The position numbers were made by a program, and so were the translations under genes. The notes under the pieces are model-generated. The model ran no database searches and was not told the origin of the DNA. It saw only the letters and a list, made by a program, of their open reading frames with translations. Shown one piece after another: positions 7,362-14,930 of a DNA stretch of 36,503 nucleotides. The stretch comes from Capnocytophaga sp. oral taxon 863 str. F0517 (GTDB lineage: Bacteria > Bacteroidota > Bacteroidia > Flavobacteriales > Flavobacteriaceae). Location: the NCBI RefSeq assembly GCF_000466425.1, contig NZ_KE992164.1, positions 62,987-99,489 of the forward strand, written 5' to 3'. Numbering within the stretch: position 1 is the stretch's first letter; every line of letters starts with the position of its first letter.

Positions 7362-7688
7362 TTATTTTTGAAATCTTGCATTGGCCTTCTTCAGGTCTTC
7401 GAGCTTTCTTTCGAGGGCTTCGATAAGCTCTTCGGCCTTATAGCTGGACTTGGACAAAAGGCGTTCTACATTGTCCTCCAAGCTACCTTTGAGCTTGAGT
7501 TTCTTCTCTTTAAGGTTTTCGTTCAGGTGGGTGAGCTTATCCTTGAGGTTGTCAGAAACCCCTTCCAAAGACTTGCGAATGCGCTTGCGAGTCTTCTTTC
7601 CTTCATCAGGAGCGAAAAGGATACCTACGCCTACCCCTATTGCAGCCCCTAATGCCAAGGCTGCCAATGTATTTCCTATCTTGGACAT
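7362..7688 (-). CDS. YtxH domain-containing protein
   Basis: 108-residue protein with one N-terminal membrane span (ALAALALGAAIGVGVGILFAPDEGKKTRKRIRKSL; the AxxxGxxxGxLFAP signature is typical of YtxH/GvpT). A long charged coiled-coil region follows, about residues 42-106, rich in KL/LE heptads (ENLKEKKLKLKG, ALERKLEDLKK). YtxH proteins are stress- or envelope-associated; function here is unknown. First gene of a three-gene operon with its own -7 box at 7713-7720. Confidence 0.85.
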   Translation of the reverse strand: MSKIGNTLAALALGAAIGVGVGILFAPDEGKKTRKRIRKSLEGVSDNLKDKLTHLNENLKEKKLKLKGSLEDNVERLLSKSSYKAEELIEALERKLEDLKKANARFQK

Positions 7689-7712
7689 AATAAAAGTGTT
7701 TTATATACCCTG

Positions 7713-7720
7713 CAAAGATA
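7713..7720 (-). promoter_or_regulatory. -7 box of the ytxH operon
   Basis: Minus strand TATCTTTG, 25 bases before the ytxH start. The -33 region is T-rich and lacks a good TTG, so the promoter may be weak or factor-dependent. Confidence 0.6.
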
Positions 7721-7763
7721 CTCTTTTTTTTCTAAATAAAGATAGTACCGTCTGTTAATTCTA

Positions 7764-7901
7764 TGTTAGTGGTTAGTGGTTAGTTGTTAGTTTTTAGTGG
7801 TTAGTGGTTAGTCATTAGTGATTAGTTACTGATCACTAGTCATTAGTCACTCGTCATTAGTCACTGGTCACTCGTCATTAGTCACTATTGTTGGTCACTA
7901 T
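7764..7901. repeat. GTTAGTG / CATTAGTCACT repeat tract
   Basis: Tandem heptamers of the GGTTAGT type turn into CATTAGTCACTCGT units across the divergent gap between ytxH and accD. Unlike the tracts at gene ends, no long inverted arms are present, so no terminator-like hairpin is predicted here. Confidence 0.85.
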
Positions 7902-7934
7902 TAAAAAAACTTATCAACATTAACACATTCCCCA

Positions 7935-7966
7935 TTTGACAATATAGAGAAAATGTAGTACCTTTG
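7935..7966 (+). promoter_or_regulatory. accD promoter
   Basis: TTTG at 7935-7938 and TACCTTTG at 7959-7966 match the Bacteroidota -33/-7 boxes with 20-base spacing. The implied start of transcription near 7972 leaves a leader of roughly 75 bases before accD. Confidence 0.78.
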
Positions 7967-7980
7967 CCCTTGCTAATTTC

Positions 7981-8028
7981 TAAGGTAGTTTTTTTTGGAT
8001 TATTTATCCAAAAAAATCCACTATCTTA
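7981..8028 (+). promoter_or_regulatory. Long stem-loop in the accD leader
   Basis: The untranslated leader folds into a 20-pair stem. The lower stem is 7981-7989 with 8020-8028 (one G-U pair). The upper stem is 7990-8000 with 8006-8016 (GGAT/ATCC topped on a T7/A7 helix). The loop is TATTT and a three-base bulge lies at 8017-8019. The start codon is 20 bases further on. It could regulate translation or stability of accD, or act as an attenuator; its role is inferred. Confidence 0.7.
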
Positions 8029-8047
8029 CTACTAATGAGAAACATAT

Positions 8048-8902
8048 ATGTCCTGGTTCAAAAGGAAAACAAAAGGTATACAGACCTCCACTGAGGAGAA
8101 AAAAGACATCCCTCAGGGGCTATGGTATAAGTCCCCTACAGGGAAAATCGTGGAAACAGAGGAGCTGGCAAGAAACTTCTACATCAGCCCTGAAGATGGC
8201 TATCATGTACGCATCGGTAGCAAGGAATACTTCGAGATCCTCTTCGATGGCAAGTTCAGCGAATTAGACAAAACCATGCGTTCCAAAGACCCCTTAGACT
8301 TCGAAGATACTAAGAAATACAAGGACAGACTTAAGGAAGCTCATAAGAAGTCCGACCTATACGATGCCGTACGCTGTGCCGTAGGCGAGTCCAAGGGTCG
8401 TGAGTTGGTGATTGCTTGTATGGACTTTGACTTTATCGGCGGCTCCATGGGAAGCGTGGTAGGGGAAAAGATCGCCCGTGCTATCGACTATGCTATCAAG
8501 AACCGCTTACCCTTTATGATGATTTCCAAATCGGGAGGCGCTCGTATGATGGAGGCTGCCTTCTCCCTGATGCAAATGGCCAAGACTTCGGCCAAGCTCG
8601 CCCAATTGGACGATGCCGGACTGCCCTATATTTCCCTTTGTACCGACCCTACCACTGGAGGGGTCACCGCTTCTTTCGCTATGCTGGGAGATATCAATAT
8701 CGCCGAACCAGGCGCCCTCATTGGTTTTGCAGGTCCTCGTGTGGTCAAGGATACCACCGGTAAGGAACTCCCCAATGGCTTCCAAACCGCTGAGTTCGTC
8801 CAAGAACATGGCTTTTTGGACTTCATCGTCAACCGCAAAGAACTCAAAGACAAGGTCAATCTCTACATCGACTTAGTGATGAACCTCCCTATAAGATCTT
8901 AA
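8048..8902 (+). CDS. accD: Acetyl-CoA carboxylase carboxyltransferase subunit beta
   Basis: 284-residue cytoplasmic subunit that, with AccA, transfers the carboxyl group from carboxybiotin to acetyl-CoA in the first step of fatty-acid synthesis. The N-terminal stretch [19 protein letters not shown] aligns to the zinc ribbon of classical AccD, but all four zinc cysteines are replaced (S29, G32, S47, D50). The carboxyltransferase crotonase-type core is intact: [57 protein letters not shown] recall the same loss in other Flavobacteriia. The gene stands alone with its own promoter and a long leader hairpin, and converges on dtd. Confidence 0.96.
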   Translation: MSWFKRKTKGIQTSTEEKKDIPQGLWYKSPTGKIVETEELARNFYISPEDGYHVRIGSKEYFEILFDGKFSELDKTMRSKDPLDFEDTKKYKDRLKEAHKKSDLYDAVRCAVGESKGRELVIACMDFDFIGGSMGSVVGEKIARAIDYAIKNRLPFMMISKSGGARMMEAAFSLMQMAKTSAKLAQLDDAGLPYISLCTDPTTGGVTASFAMLGDINIAEPGALIGFAGPRVVKDTTGKELPNGFQTAEFVQEHGFLDFIVNRKELKDKVNLYIDLVMNLPIRS

Positions 8903-8945
8903 TTGCTCTCTCAAGTTCAAGCCTAATTTATATTTCATTATTCTA

Positions 8946-8981
8946 AAAAATGCGTGATTTCCTTAAAAATCACGCATTTTA
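8946..8981. terminator. Bidirectional terminator shared by accD and dtd
   Basis: Perfect 14-bp arms AAAATGCGTGATTT (8947-8960) and AAATCACGCATTTT (8967-8980) with a six-base loop. On the minus strand a T-run follows. The right arm and part of the loop are the final codons (KMRDF-stop) of dtd, so the hairpin overlaps coding sequence. Confidence 0.85.
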
Positions 8982-9418
8982 CTATCAATAAAGATGGTAA
9001 CAGGACCGTCATTTAAAAGACTTACCTGCATATCGGCTCCGAATACCCCTGTGGCAACCGGCCGCCCGATAAGTCCTTGGAGCCGCTCGACAAAGGCTTC
9101 ATAGAGCACCATGGCCTGCTCCGGCCGAGCCGCTCGAATATAAGAAGGACGATTGCCCTTCTTGGTTTGTGCATAGAGGGTGAACTGGCTCACAACCATC
9201 AGATCGCCGCCTATATCCTGTACTGATAGGTTCATCACCCCTTGGGAGTCTTCAAAAAGGCGAATTTGAACAACCTTCCGACAGAGATAGTCGATATCTT
9301 CCGCGCCATCAGCTTCCTCTATCCCTAAGAGAAGCAGCAAGCCTCGGGCGATTTGCGAATGAACCGCCCCGGCTATGGCCACCTCGGCATGACTGACACG
9401 CTGAATAAGGATACGCAT
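8963..9418 (-). CDS. dtd: D-aminoacyl-tRNA deacylase
   Basis: 151-residue enzyme that hydrolyses D-amino acids (and glycine misloaded on tRNA-Ala) from tRNA. The diagnostic motifs are SQFTLYA (77-83) and the Gly-cisPro-containing NDGPVT (136-141); the N-terminal MRILIQRVSHAEV is typical. The frame is open seven codons further upstream, but MRILIQRV is the family start, so ATG 9416-9418 is chosen. The last five codons form one arm of the terminator shared with accD. It lies 117 bases downstream of cysK across a repeat tract without a recognisable promoter, so it may be read from the cysE promoter. Confidence 0.96.
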   Translation of the reverse strand: MRILIQRVSHAEVAIAGAVHSQIARGLLLLLGIEEADGAEDIDYLCRKVVQIRLFEDSQGVMNLSVQDIGGDLMVVSQFTLYAQTKKGNRPSYIRAARPEQAMVLYEAFVERLQGLIGRPVATGVFGADMQVSLLNDGPVTIFIDSKMRDF

Positions 9419-9537
9419 GATAATTAGATAATTAGACAATTAGACAATTAGATAATTTGCCAATTAGCTAATTAACAAATTGGCAAATTGGCTCATCGAC
9501 AAATTGACTCATTGACAAATTGGCAAATTGACTCATT
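9419..9537. repeat. AATTAGACA / AAATTGGC repeat tract
   Basis: Runs of AATTAGA(C/T)A units change into CAAATTGGC and TTGACTCA units. Inverted arms TTTGCCAATT (9456-9465) and AATTGGCAAA (9478-9487) can pair. The tract fills the whole gap between cysK and dtd. Confidence 0.85.
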
Positions 9538-10459
9538 AATACGGATTTTCCTCAAAAAGATCAGCCACTGACCAGTAGCGGTCTCCTGAATCGTAGTTTA
9601 CGGTTAGTACCACTTCGTTTTCCTTGATTTCAGGGAGCTTCTTAGCTACAGCAGCCAAAGAAGTACCCGTGGAGATACCTGCTAAGATACCTTCTGTCTT
9701 GGCCAAGCGACGGGTGTAGTCGAAGGCTTCCTCCTTGTCAATGGTGATAATACCATCGTAAATAGAGGTATTGAGGGTCTTAGGAATGAATCCGGTTCCG
9801 ATACCCTGTAGCGGGTGAGGCCCTGGCTTGTTGCCACTAAGTACAGCAGAGGTAGCAGGCTCTATACCAAACACCTTTGTCTGTGGGAACTTCGCTTTGA
9901 GCACTTCCCCAACCCCAGAGAGGTGTCCACCGGTTCCGATACCAGAGATAAAGTAATCCACCCCCTGAGGGAAGTCTGCCACAATCTCTTGAGCGGTAGT
10001 AAGGCGGTGTATCTCTGGGTTAGCTGGGTTCTCGAACTGTTGTGGGATCCAAGAGTTAGGAATAGATGCGGCCAATTCTTTGGCTTTCTCTACCGCTCCT
10101 CCGGTTCCTTTTTCCTTAGGTGTAAGTACATAGGAGGCTCCGTAGGCTGAAACGAGCTTACGACGTTCCACACTCATTGATTCAGGCATAACAAGTACCA
10201 GCTTGTAGCCCTTCACCGCAGCTACTAAGGCCAAGCCTACTCCCGTATTCCCAGAGGTGGGCTCTATAATTACAGTATCTTTGTTGATAAGACCTTCTTT
10301 TTCAGCCTTTTCGATCATTGCTAAGGCAATACGATCTTTGATGCTTCCCCCTGGGTTGCTCTTTTCTAATTTAATCCATACTTGGTGAGTAGGAAAAAGT
10401 TTTGCCAAGCGGATCACAGGGGTATTCCCTATGGCTCCTAAGATGTTGTTATACTTCAT
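9536..10459 (-). CDS. cysK: Cysteine synthase A (O-acetylserine sulfhydrylase)
   Basis: 307-residue PLP enzyme making cysteine from O-acetylserine and sulfide. The PLP lysine is K41 in [10 protein letters not shown]. The substrate loop TSGNTG is at 68-73, the phosphate-binding glycine loop is [10 protein letters not shown], and GIEPATSAV and GISTG follow near the C-terminus. Length is normal for CysK. Second gene of a cysE-cysK operon (33-base gap), so the enzyme that makes its substrate is encoded just upstream and the two probably form the cysteine synthase complex. The serine-acetyltransferase tail EPIFFHI of the neighbour ends in a hydrophobic residue as needed for docking. Confidence 0.96.
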   Translation of the reverse strand: MKYNNILGAIGNTPVIRLAKLFPTHQVWIKLEKSNPGGSIKDRIALAMIEKAEKEGLINKDTVIIEPTSGNTGVGLALVAAVKGYKLVLVMPESMSVERRKLVSAYGASYVLTPKEKGTGGAVEKAKELAASIPNSWIPQQFENPANPEIHRLTTAQEIVADFPQGVDYFISGIGTGGHLSGVGEVLKAKFPQTKVFGIEPATSAVLSGNKPGPHPLQGIGTGFIPKTLNTSIYDGIITIDKEEAFDYTRRLAKTEGILAGISTGTSLAAVAKKLPEIKENEVVLTVNYDSGDRYWSVADLFEENPY

Positions 10460-10492
10460 ACGATTTGTTAATTATGTTAATTAAAAAGTTAC

Positions 10493-11317
10493 TTATATAT
10501 GAAAAAAGATAGGTTCCGGAGATAGGTTCTTCTGCCGAGTGATCATCTCACTCTTGTAATAGACCAATGTATAGGGCTCCACTCCTTCGGTTAGCCAAAC
10601 ATTCCCCCCTATGGTGCTGTCGTGTCCTATATGACCATTGCCTAAGATAGTCGCTCCGGAGTAGATTACCACATTGTCCCCTATATGAGGGTGGCGTACC
10701 GTGTCCTTCTTATCTTTGGTCACCGAAAGCGCCCCGAGGGTCACTCCTTGGTATATCTTGACATTGTCGCCTATCACGCAGGTCTCCCCTATGACAATAC
10801 CCGTACCATGATCTATACAGAAGTTTCGCCCTATCCGAGCGGCTGGATGTATATCAATCCCCGTACGGCTATGAGCGTATTCCGACCATACCCTTGCCAG
10901 CAGCTTCAGTCCCTGCTGCCATAGCTGATGTGCCAGCCTATGGATGGCGATGGCATAGAAGCCAGGGTAGGACATATACACCTCTTCTAAGTTCTGCGCC
11001 GCCGGGTCATTCTCCAATATTGCCCGCGCATCGCTTAGCAAGAGCGGATACACCTGAGTGATAGAGGCAAAGAACCGCTCGGTCTCCCGTTCGGTAGTGA
11101 GCGCATCCTGCAAATAGTCATAGACAATTTCGGAGAGCTCCAGCTGCTTGCTACGAAGGCGTTGCGCTATCTCATACCCATTGTCACAAGAGGTCGCATC
11201 CAAGTTGAACAACAAGCGATAGAGCTGATCGACAAAGTCCTCCGCTTTCTTCTTCGGAAAGGTATTCTTCAGATAACCACGCTGCTCCAAGATCAGTTCG
11301 GTAAGTGTCTTCTCCAT
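10493..11317 (-). CDS. cysE: Serine O-acetyltransferase (EpsC/CysE type)
   Basis: 274-residue enzyme that acetylates serine from acetyl-CoA, the entry step of cysteine synthesis. The N-terminal helical domain spans about 1-150. The left-handed beta-helix starts near GIDIHPAARIGRNFCIDHGTG and continues through VIGETCVIGDNVKIYQGVTLGALS, with the catalytic His-Gly (DHGTG) and the acetyl-CoA-binding hexapeptide repeats visible. The C-terminus ends in Ile. The N-terminal domain is longer than in E. coli CysE, as in EpsC-type enzymes. It leads the cysE-cysK operon with a -7 box at 11349-11356. Confidence 0.94.
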   Translation of the reverse strand: MEKTLTELILEQRGYLKNTFPKKKAEDFVDQLYRLLFNLDATSCDNGYEIAQRLRSKQLELSEIVYDYLQDALTTERETERFFASITQVYPLLLSDARAILENDPAAQNLEEVYMSYPGFYAIAIHRLAHQLWQQGLKLLARVWSEYAHSRTGIDIHPAARIGRNFCIDHGTGIVIGETCVIGDNVKIYQGVTLGALSVTKDKKDTVRHPHIGDNVVIYSGATILGNGHIGHDSTIGGNVWLTEGVEPYTLVYYKSEMITRQKNLSPEPIFFHI

Positions 11318-11348
11318 GAGTTATAAAAGGATAACCAAAAATTCTTTG

Positions 11349-11356
11349 CAAAGGTA
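11349..11356 (-). promoter_or_regulatory. -7 box of the cysEK operon
   Basis: Minus strand TACCTTTG, 32 bases before the cysE start. The -33 position is a poly-T/A run without a clear TTG. Confidence 0.6.
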
Positions 11357-11486
11357 CATCTTTTTTCCGGAAAAAAAAATTTATTTTTACTTTTTTCAAG
11401 AAAATTTTTTTGTTTACAAACCTTCTCACAAAAGCAATTTATTAGATTGTTGGTTTTCAATAACTTAAAAAAAAATACTGTAATAC

Positions 11487-11570
11487 ACTACATTAATCAT
11501 TAATAATTAACCATTAATAATTGATAATTAACCATTGATAATTGACAATTGACAATTAACAATTAATTTC
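11487..11570. repeat. TTAATAATTAACCA / TTGACAA repeat tract
   Basis: About 80 bases of AT-only words (ATTAATAATTAACC, ATTGATAA, TTGACAA). Related tracts occur at 13600-13626 and 13840-13880. The 3-prime end of this one supplies the TTGA -33 box of the next promoter. Confidence 0.8.
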
Positions 11571-11579
11571 GTATTTTTG
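11549..11579 (+). promoter_or_regulatory. Promoter of the small Cys-rich ORF
   Basis: TTGA at 11549-11552 and TATTTTTG at 11572-11579 with 19-base spacing; the start codon follows 20 bases later. Confidence 0.82.
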
Positions 11580-11599
11580 CCCTTTCAAAACACCTTATC

Positions 11600-11722
11600 A
11601 TGATACAAGATATAATCACTTATGCCTTAGTGGCTTTGGCTGTCTTTGTCTTGGCCAAGAAATTCTTTTTTAACAAGAAAAAAAAATGTGGGGGCGGCCC
11701 CGATTGCAAATGTGGGGGATAA
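11600..11722 (+). CDS. FeoB-associated-type Cys-rich membrane protein, 40 aa
   Basis: A 40-residue ORF starting at ATG 11600. It has an N-terminal single membrane span (IITYALVALAVFVLA, about 5-19), a basic linker (KKFFFNKKKKK-like) and a cysteine-glycine tail C-GGGPDC-K-C-GG ending at the stop 11720-11722. This matches the small FeoB-associated Cys-rich membrane proteins (PF12669 type) thought to accompany iron transport. No feoB is in the window. A consensus promoter precedes it, and its coding sequence contains the -33 box of pdxJ. Overlap with that promoter and the coherent membrane/Cys design support a real gene; function is inferred from family. Confidence 0.82.
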   Translation: MIQDIITYALVALAVFVLAKKFFFNKKKKCGGGPDCKCGG

Positions 11723-11734
11723 TTTGTAACTTTG
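11704..11734 (+). promoter_or_regulatory. pdxJ promoter inside the small ORF end
   Basis: TTGC at 11704-11707 and TAACTTTG at 11727-11734, 19 bases apart. The -33 box lies within the last codons of the preceding 40-residue gene; pdxJ starts 23 bases after the -7 box. Confidence 0.78.
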
Positions 11735-11757
11735 CCCCTGGTTAAAAACTTTCTCAA

Positions 11758-12471
11758 ATGACAAAACTCAGTGTAAACATCAATAAAATAGCGACCTTGC
11801 GCAACTCCCGCGGAGGCAATGTGCCGGATTTGTTACAAGTGGCTACCGACATACAGGAGTTTGGCGCCGAGGGCATTACCATCCACCCTCGCCCCGATGA
11901 GCGACACATCAGGTATCAAGATGCCTTAGACCTCAAGCAAATCGTCCATACCGAATATAATATAGAAGGAAACCCCATCCCTAAGTTTATCGACTTAGTA
12001 CTTCAGGTAAAGCCTACTCAGGTGACCTTGGTACCCGATGCAGAAGATGCCATCACCTCCAATGCCGGTTGGGACACCCTCACCCATAGGGACTACCTAA
12101 GGGAAGTCGTAGCCGAGTTCAAGCGCCATGGGATTCGCACCTCCTTATTTGTAGACCCTATCGCCGAAATGGTCGAAGGAGCTGCTCAGGTCGGTGCCGA
12201 TCGGGTGGAGCTCTATACCGAGGCCTATGCGCGCGACTATGCCCGTGGCCATAAGCAGGGAATTGCGCCTTATGTTCAGGCCGCACAAGTCGCCCAGCGT
12301 GTCGGCTTAGGCCTTAATGCCGGACACGACCTAAGCTTAGACAACTTACAATATTTCAAACAACAGATACCCAACCTCTTGGAGGTCTCCATAGGGCATG
12401 CCCTCATCAGCGAAGCGCTCTACTTAGGCCTTCAGAATGTGGTCAGCATGTATCTGTATCGCCTTAAATAA
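11758..12471 (+). CDS. pdxJ: Pyridoxine 5'-phosphate synthase
   Basis: 237-residue TIM-barrel enzyme that condenses 1-deoxyxylulose 5-phosphate with 3-amino-2-oxopropyl phosphate to pyridoxine 5-phosphate, the vitamin B6 de novo route. Characteristic motifs are LSVNINKIATLRNSRGG at the N-terminus, GITIHPRPDERHI, VTLVPD, SLFVDP, RVELYTEAYA, and GLGLNAGHDLSLDNL near the end with the EVSIGHALISEAL closing motif. Length is standard. First gene of a three-gene operon with an alpha/beta hydrolase (7-base gap) and a small membrane protein. PLP made here is the cofactor of the CysK and MetY enzymes nearby, though no regulatory link is visible. Confidence 0.97.
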   Translation: MTKLSVNINKIATLRNSRGGNVPDLLQVATDIQEFGAEGITIHPRPDERHIRYQDALDLKQIVHTEYNIEGNPIPKFIDLVLQVKPTQVTLVPDAEDAITSNAGWDTLTHRDYLREVVAEFKRHGIRTSLFVDPIAEMVEGAAQVGADRVELYTEAYARDYARGHKQGIAPYVQAAQVAQRVGLGLNAGHDLSLDNLQYFKQQIPNLLEVSIGHALISEALYLGLQNVVSMYLYRLK

Positions 12472-12478
12472 CCGTATT

Positions 12479-13249
12479 ATGGAACTTATCAACTCTCAGA
12501 TCGTAGGGGAAGGAAAGCCCCTTATCATCCTTCATGGCTTCTTAGGCATGGCCGACAATTGGCGTACGCATTCCCTACACTTTGCCCAAATGGGCTATCA
12601 GGTGCATGTCATCGATGCCCGCAACCACGGACATAGCTTTCATTCACCTGATTTTTCCTATGCCCTGATGGTAGAAGACCTCATCCGCTATATGGATTAC
12701 CACCAGATAGCCTCCGCCCCCCTGATCGGGCACTCCATGGGGGGAAAGACAACCATGCTGCTGGCCGTCACTCACCCCGAGCGCGCCGAGCGTATCGTGG
12801 TGGTGGATATGGCTCCCAAGTACTACCCTGTACACCACAAGGTAATTCTCGATGCCCTCTCCACCCTCGACTTTAGCCAAATCAAAACCCGTGAGCAGGC
12901 CGACCAACAACTGGGAAAGTTCATCATCGATACCGATATACGACAATTCCTGCTCAAGAATGTATATAGGAAAACAGCCGAAGAGCTTGCCCTACGTATC
13001 AACCTACCTGTATTGCGCGAGCGTGTTGCCGAAATAGGTACTGCCCTACCCGTAGGTACTATCTACCAAGGGCCTACCCTTTTTATCATAGGAGCCAAAT
13101 CCCACTATGTCCTCCCGGAAGACCTCCCGCTGATCAGGCAACATTTCCCCCAGGCTACCGAGGTAACTATCGAAGGCGCCGGACACTGGGTACAGGTGGA
13201 AAAACCAAAAGAGTTCTTCGATTACACCTATCAATTCTTACAAAAATAA
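12479..13249 (+). CDS. Alpha/beta-fold hydrolase (YbfF-like esterase)
   Basis: 256-residue serine hydrolase. The oxyanion region LHGFLGMADNW (about 18-28), the nucleophile elbow GHSMGG with S86, and the late GAGHWVQVEKP histidine segment define the alpha/beta hydrolase fold. IDARNHGHSFHS is the motif shared with YbfF-type acyl-CoA thioesterase/esterases and dihydrolipoamide-like hydrolases. The frame opens 14 codons earlier inside pdxJ, but the ATG at 12479 just after the pdxJ stop gives the family N-terminus. Substrate is unknown. Second gene of the pdxJ operon, followed 12 bases later by a holin-4-2-like gene. Confidence 0.88.
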   Translation: MELINSQIVGEGKPLIILHGFLGMADNWRTHSLHFAQMGYQVHVIDARNHGHSFHSPDFSYALMVEDLIRYMDYHQIASAPLIGHSMGGKTTMLLAVTHPERAERIVVVDMAPKYYPVHHKVILDALSTLDFSQIKTREQADQQLGKFIIDTDIRQFLLKNVYRKTAEELALRINLPVLRERVAEIGTALPVGTIYQGPTLFIIGAKSHYVLPEDLPLIRQHFPQATEVTIEGAGHWVQVEKPKEFFDYTYQFLQK

Positions 13250-13261
13250 AACTAAACATAG

Positions 13262-13591
13262 ATGAGATCGATCCTAAACCTTATCGTCACCAGCCTACTC
13301 ATCTTGGGCTTAAGTAGGGTCTTGCCACATATCAATGTACATGAGTTCTCCGATGCCCTTTGGTTCGCCATAGTGGTAAGCCTGCTCAATATATTCCTCA
13401 GGCCTATCCTGATTGTCCTATCGCTACCCATCACCATGGTTACCTTCGGACTATTCTTGATCGTTATCAATACCTTGATCATCATGCTGGCCGACCGCCT
13501 AATCGATGGTATCGAGATTGTTGGCTTCTGGTATGCTGTACTCTTCAGCCTCTGCCTCTCCGCCGTGCAGTCGCTCCTTAATAAGGATTAA
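13262..13591 (+). CDS. Phage-holin-4-2-like membrane protein (PF04020 type)
   Basis: 109-residue integral membrane protein with four hydrophobic segments (about 4-20, 29-46, 50-78 and 86-105). The diagnostic pattern is LNIFLRPILIVLSLPITMVTFGLFLIVINTLII, as in the YvlD/PF04020 family often annotated as phage holin but chromosomally encoded in many bacteria. Function is unknown. Third gene of the pdxJ operon, 12 bases after the hydrolase. No phage genes are nearby, so a lysis role is unlikely. Confidence 0.88.
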   Translation: MRSILNLIVTSLLILGLSRVLPHINVHEFSDALWFAIVVSLLNIFLRPILIVLSLPITMVTFGLFLIVINTLIIMLADRLIDGIEIVGFWYAVLFSLCLSAVQSLLNKD

Positions 13592-13637
13592 TGTTCAATT
13601 GTTAATTATCAATTATTAATTATCAACCCTTCGTTGT

Positions 13638-13850
13638 CATATCCCCCTGCCCCTCCTCAAGAGAGGAGTTACGGAGTGGTATCAAACAGAGTGGTGAAAG
13701 TTTAACCTAAGTATACTGATAACCAGCATGATAGTTCAACAATATCCTATTCCCCCCTTGAGGGGGGCTAGGGGGATGTAGAAAAAAACATTGAACATCA
13801 ATGAATTACTATATAAAGTATATTATTTCAACCATTGATTCACATTAACA
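13638..13850. repeat. MITE-like dispersed element, copy 1
   Basis: Non-coding element with a 63-nt core (13678-13740) that is 59/63 identical to 22473-22535. It is flanked by C-rich/G-rich palindromes (left 13640-13665, right 13750-13780 with CCCCCCTTGAGGGGGG) and an AT-rich tail (13781-13850) ending in CCATTGATTCACATTAA. There is no ORF. It fills most of the 13592-13980 gap between the pdxJ operon and rplU. Confidence 0.8.
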
Positions 13851-13914
13851 ATTAACCATTGATAATTAACAATTAATCATTCGCTTCTACCGAAAAAAAT
13901 TATCGCAAAAAAAA

Positions 13915-13946
13915 TTTGGCTATTTCTCAAAAAAGCCTTACTTTTG
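13915..13946 (+). promoter_or_regulatory. rplU-rpmA promoter
   Basis: TTTGG at 13915-13919 and TACTTTTG at 13939-13946 with 19-20-base spacing. The short leader (about 28 bases) includes no recognisable L21-binding structure. Confidence 0.8.
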
Positions 13947-13980
13947 CACCCAATATTGTTTCATTTAAAAGTAATTGAAT

Positions 13981-14595
13981 ATGTATGCAATTGTAGAGAT
14001 GGCAGGGCAACAATTCAAAGTTAGCAAAGACCAAAAGGTATTTGTTCACCGCTTGGAAGAAGCCGAAGGAAACGAAGTCATTTTTGACAAAGTCCTTCTA
14101 ATTGACCAAAACGGTGCCATTACCATAGGCGCCCCAACCATAGACGGAGCTTCTGTGCAAGCTAAAGTATTACGCCACGTGAAAGGCGACAAGGTGATCG
14201 TTTTCAAAAAGAAAAGACGCAAAGGCTACAAGGTGAAAAACGGACACCGCCAGCTATTTACCGAAATCCAAATAGCTGAAATCCTTGCCTCTGGTGGTAA
14301 GAAAGCCCCTGCTAAAGAAAGCAAACCTAAGAAATCTCAAAAAGATGACCTCACTAAGGTAGAAGGTATCGGCCCTAAGGCTGCTCAAGCTCTTACTGCT
14401 GCTGGGGTAGATACTTTTGAGAAACTTTCCAAAAAAACCGCTGAAGAAATTCGCGCTATCCTAGTGGCTGCTAGCAAAACCCTAGCACACCTCGACCCGC
14501 AGACTTGGGCTCAGCAAGCACGCCTTGCCGCCGATGGTAAGTGGGACGAACTGAAAAAATGGCAAGACGAACTTAACGGTGGTATCGTAAAATAA
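13981..14595 (+). CDS. rplU: 50S ribosomal protein L21 with C-terminal HhH extension
   Basis: 204-residue ribosomal protein. Residues 1-103 are canonical L21 ([38 protein letters not shown]). The usual protein ends there at about 103 residues. Here a Lys-rich linker ([16 protein letters not shown], about 105-120) leads to a second domain of about 80 residues with a helix-hairpin-helix motif, [18 protein letters not shown] (126-143), resembling DNA/RNA-binding HhH repeats. ATG 13981 is chosen over the TTG two codons earlier. It forms an operon with rpmA (42-base gap). The extension is familiar in Flavobacteriia, but its role is unknown. Confidence 0.95.
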   Translation: MYAIVEMAGQQFKVSKDQKVFVHRLEEAEGNEVIFDKVLLIDQNGAITIGAPTIDGASVQAKVLRHVKGDKVIVFKKKRRKGYKVKNGHRQLFTEIQIAEILASGGKKAPAKESKPKKSQKDDLTKVEGIGPKAAQALTAAGVDTFEKLSKKTAEEIRAILVAASKTLAHLDPQTWAQQARLAADGKWDELKKWQDELNGGIVK

Positions 14596-14637
14596 TTGTA
14601 TAACCGCTTGAGAATCAAGCATTAATAATCAGATAAC

Positions 14638-14901
14638 ATGGCTCACAAGAAAGGTGTCGGTAGTTCCAAGAACGGTAGAGAATCTCACTCTAAACGCCTC
14701 GGCGTGAAAATATACGGTGGACAGCTCGCAGTGGCTGGTAACATCATCGTTCGCCAAAGAGGTACAGTACACACAGCTGGAGAAAATGTATACATGGGTA
14801 AAGACCATACTTTGCATGCAGCTGTAAGTGGAATTGTCAAATTCCAAAAGAAAAAGAACAACAAATCCTTTGTTTCTATCGAACCACTCGCAGAAGCATA
14901 G
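14638..14901 (+). CDS. rpmA: 50S ribosomal protein L27
   Basis: 87-residue large-subunit protein near the peptidyl-transferase centre. It starts [20 protein letters not shown], so there is no N-terminal cleavable extension as in Firmicutes, and continues [27 protein letters not shown]. Length is normal. It follows rplU in the conserved L21-L27 operon and is closed by a strong intrinsic terminator. Confidence 0.98.
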   Translation: MAHKKGVGSSKNGRESHSKRLGVKIYGGQLAVAGNIIVRQRGTVHTAGENVYMGKDHTLHAAVSGIVKFQKKKNNKSFVSIEPLAEA

Positions 14902-14930
14902 GAAAAAGTATAATTTACTTTTGTCAATCC

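Noticed and set aside
7764-7901. CRISPR array
   Set aside because: Repeat units are 7-11 bases, contiguous and degenerate, with no spacer of constant length and no cas genes.
11184-11429. 81-residue minus-strand ORF upstream of cysE
   Set aside because: It overlaps the cysE start in another frame and crosses the cysE promoter; its composition is low-complexity Lys/Phe from the AT-rich gap.
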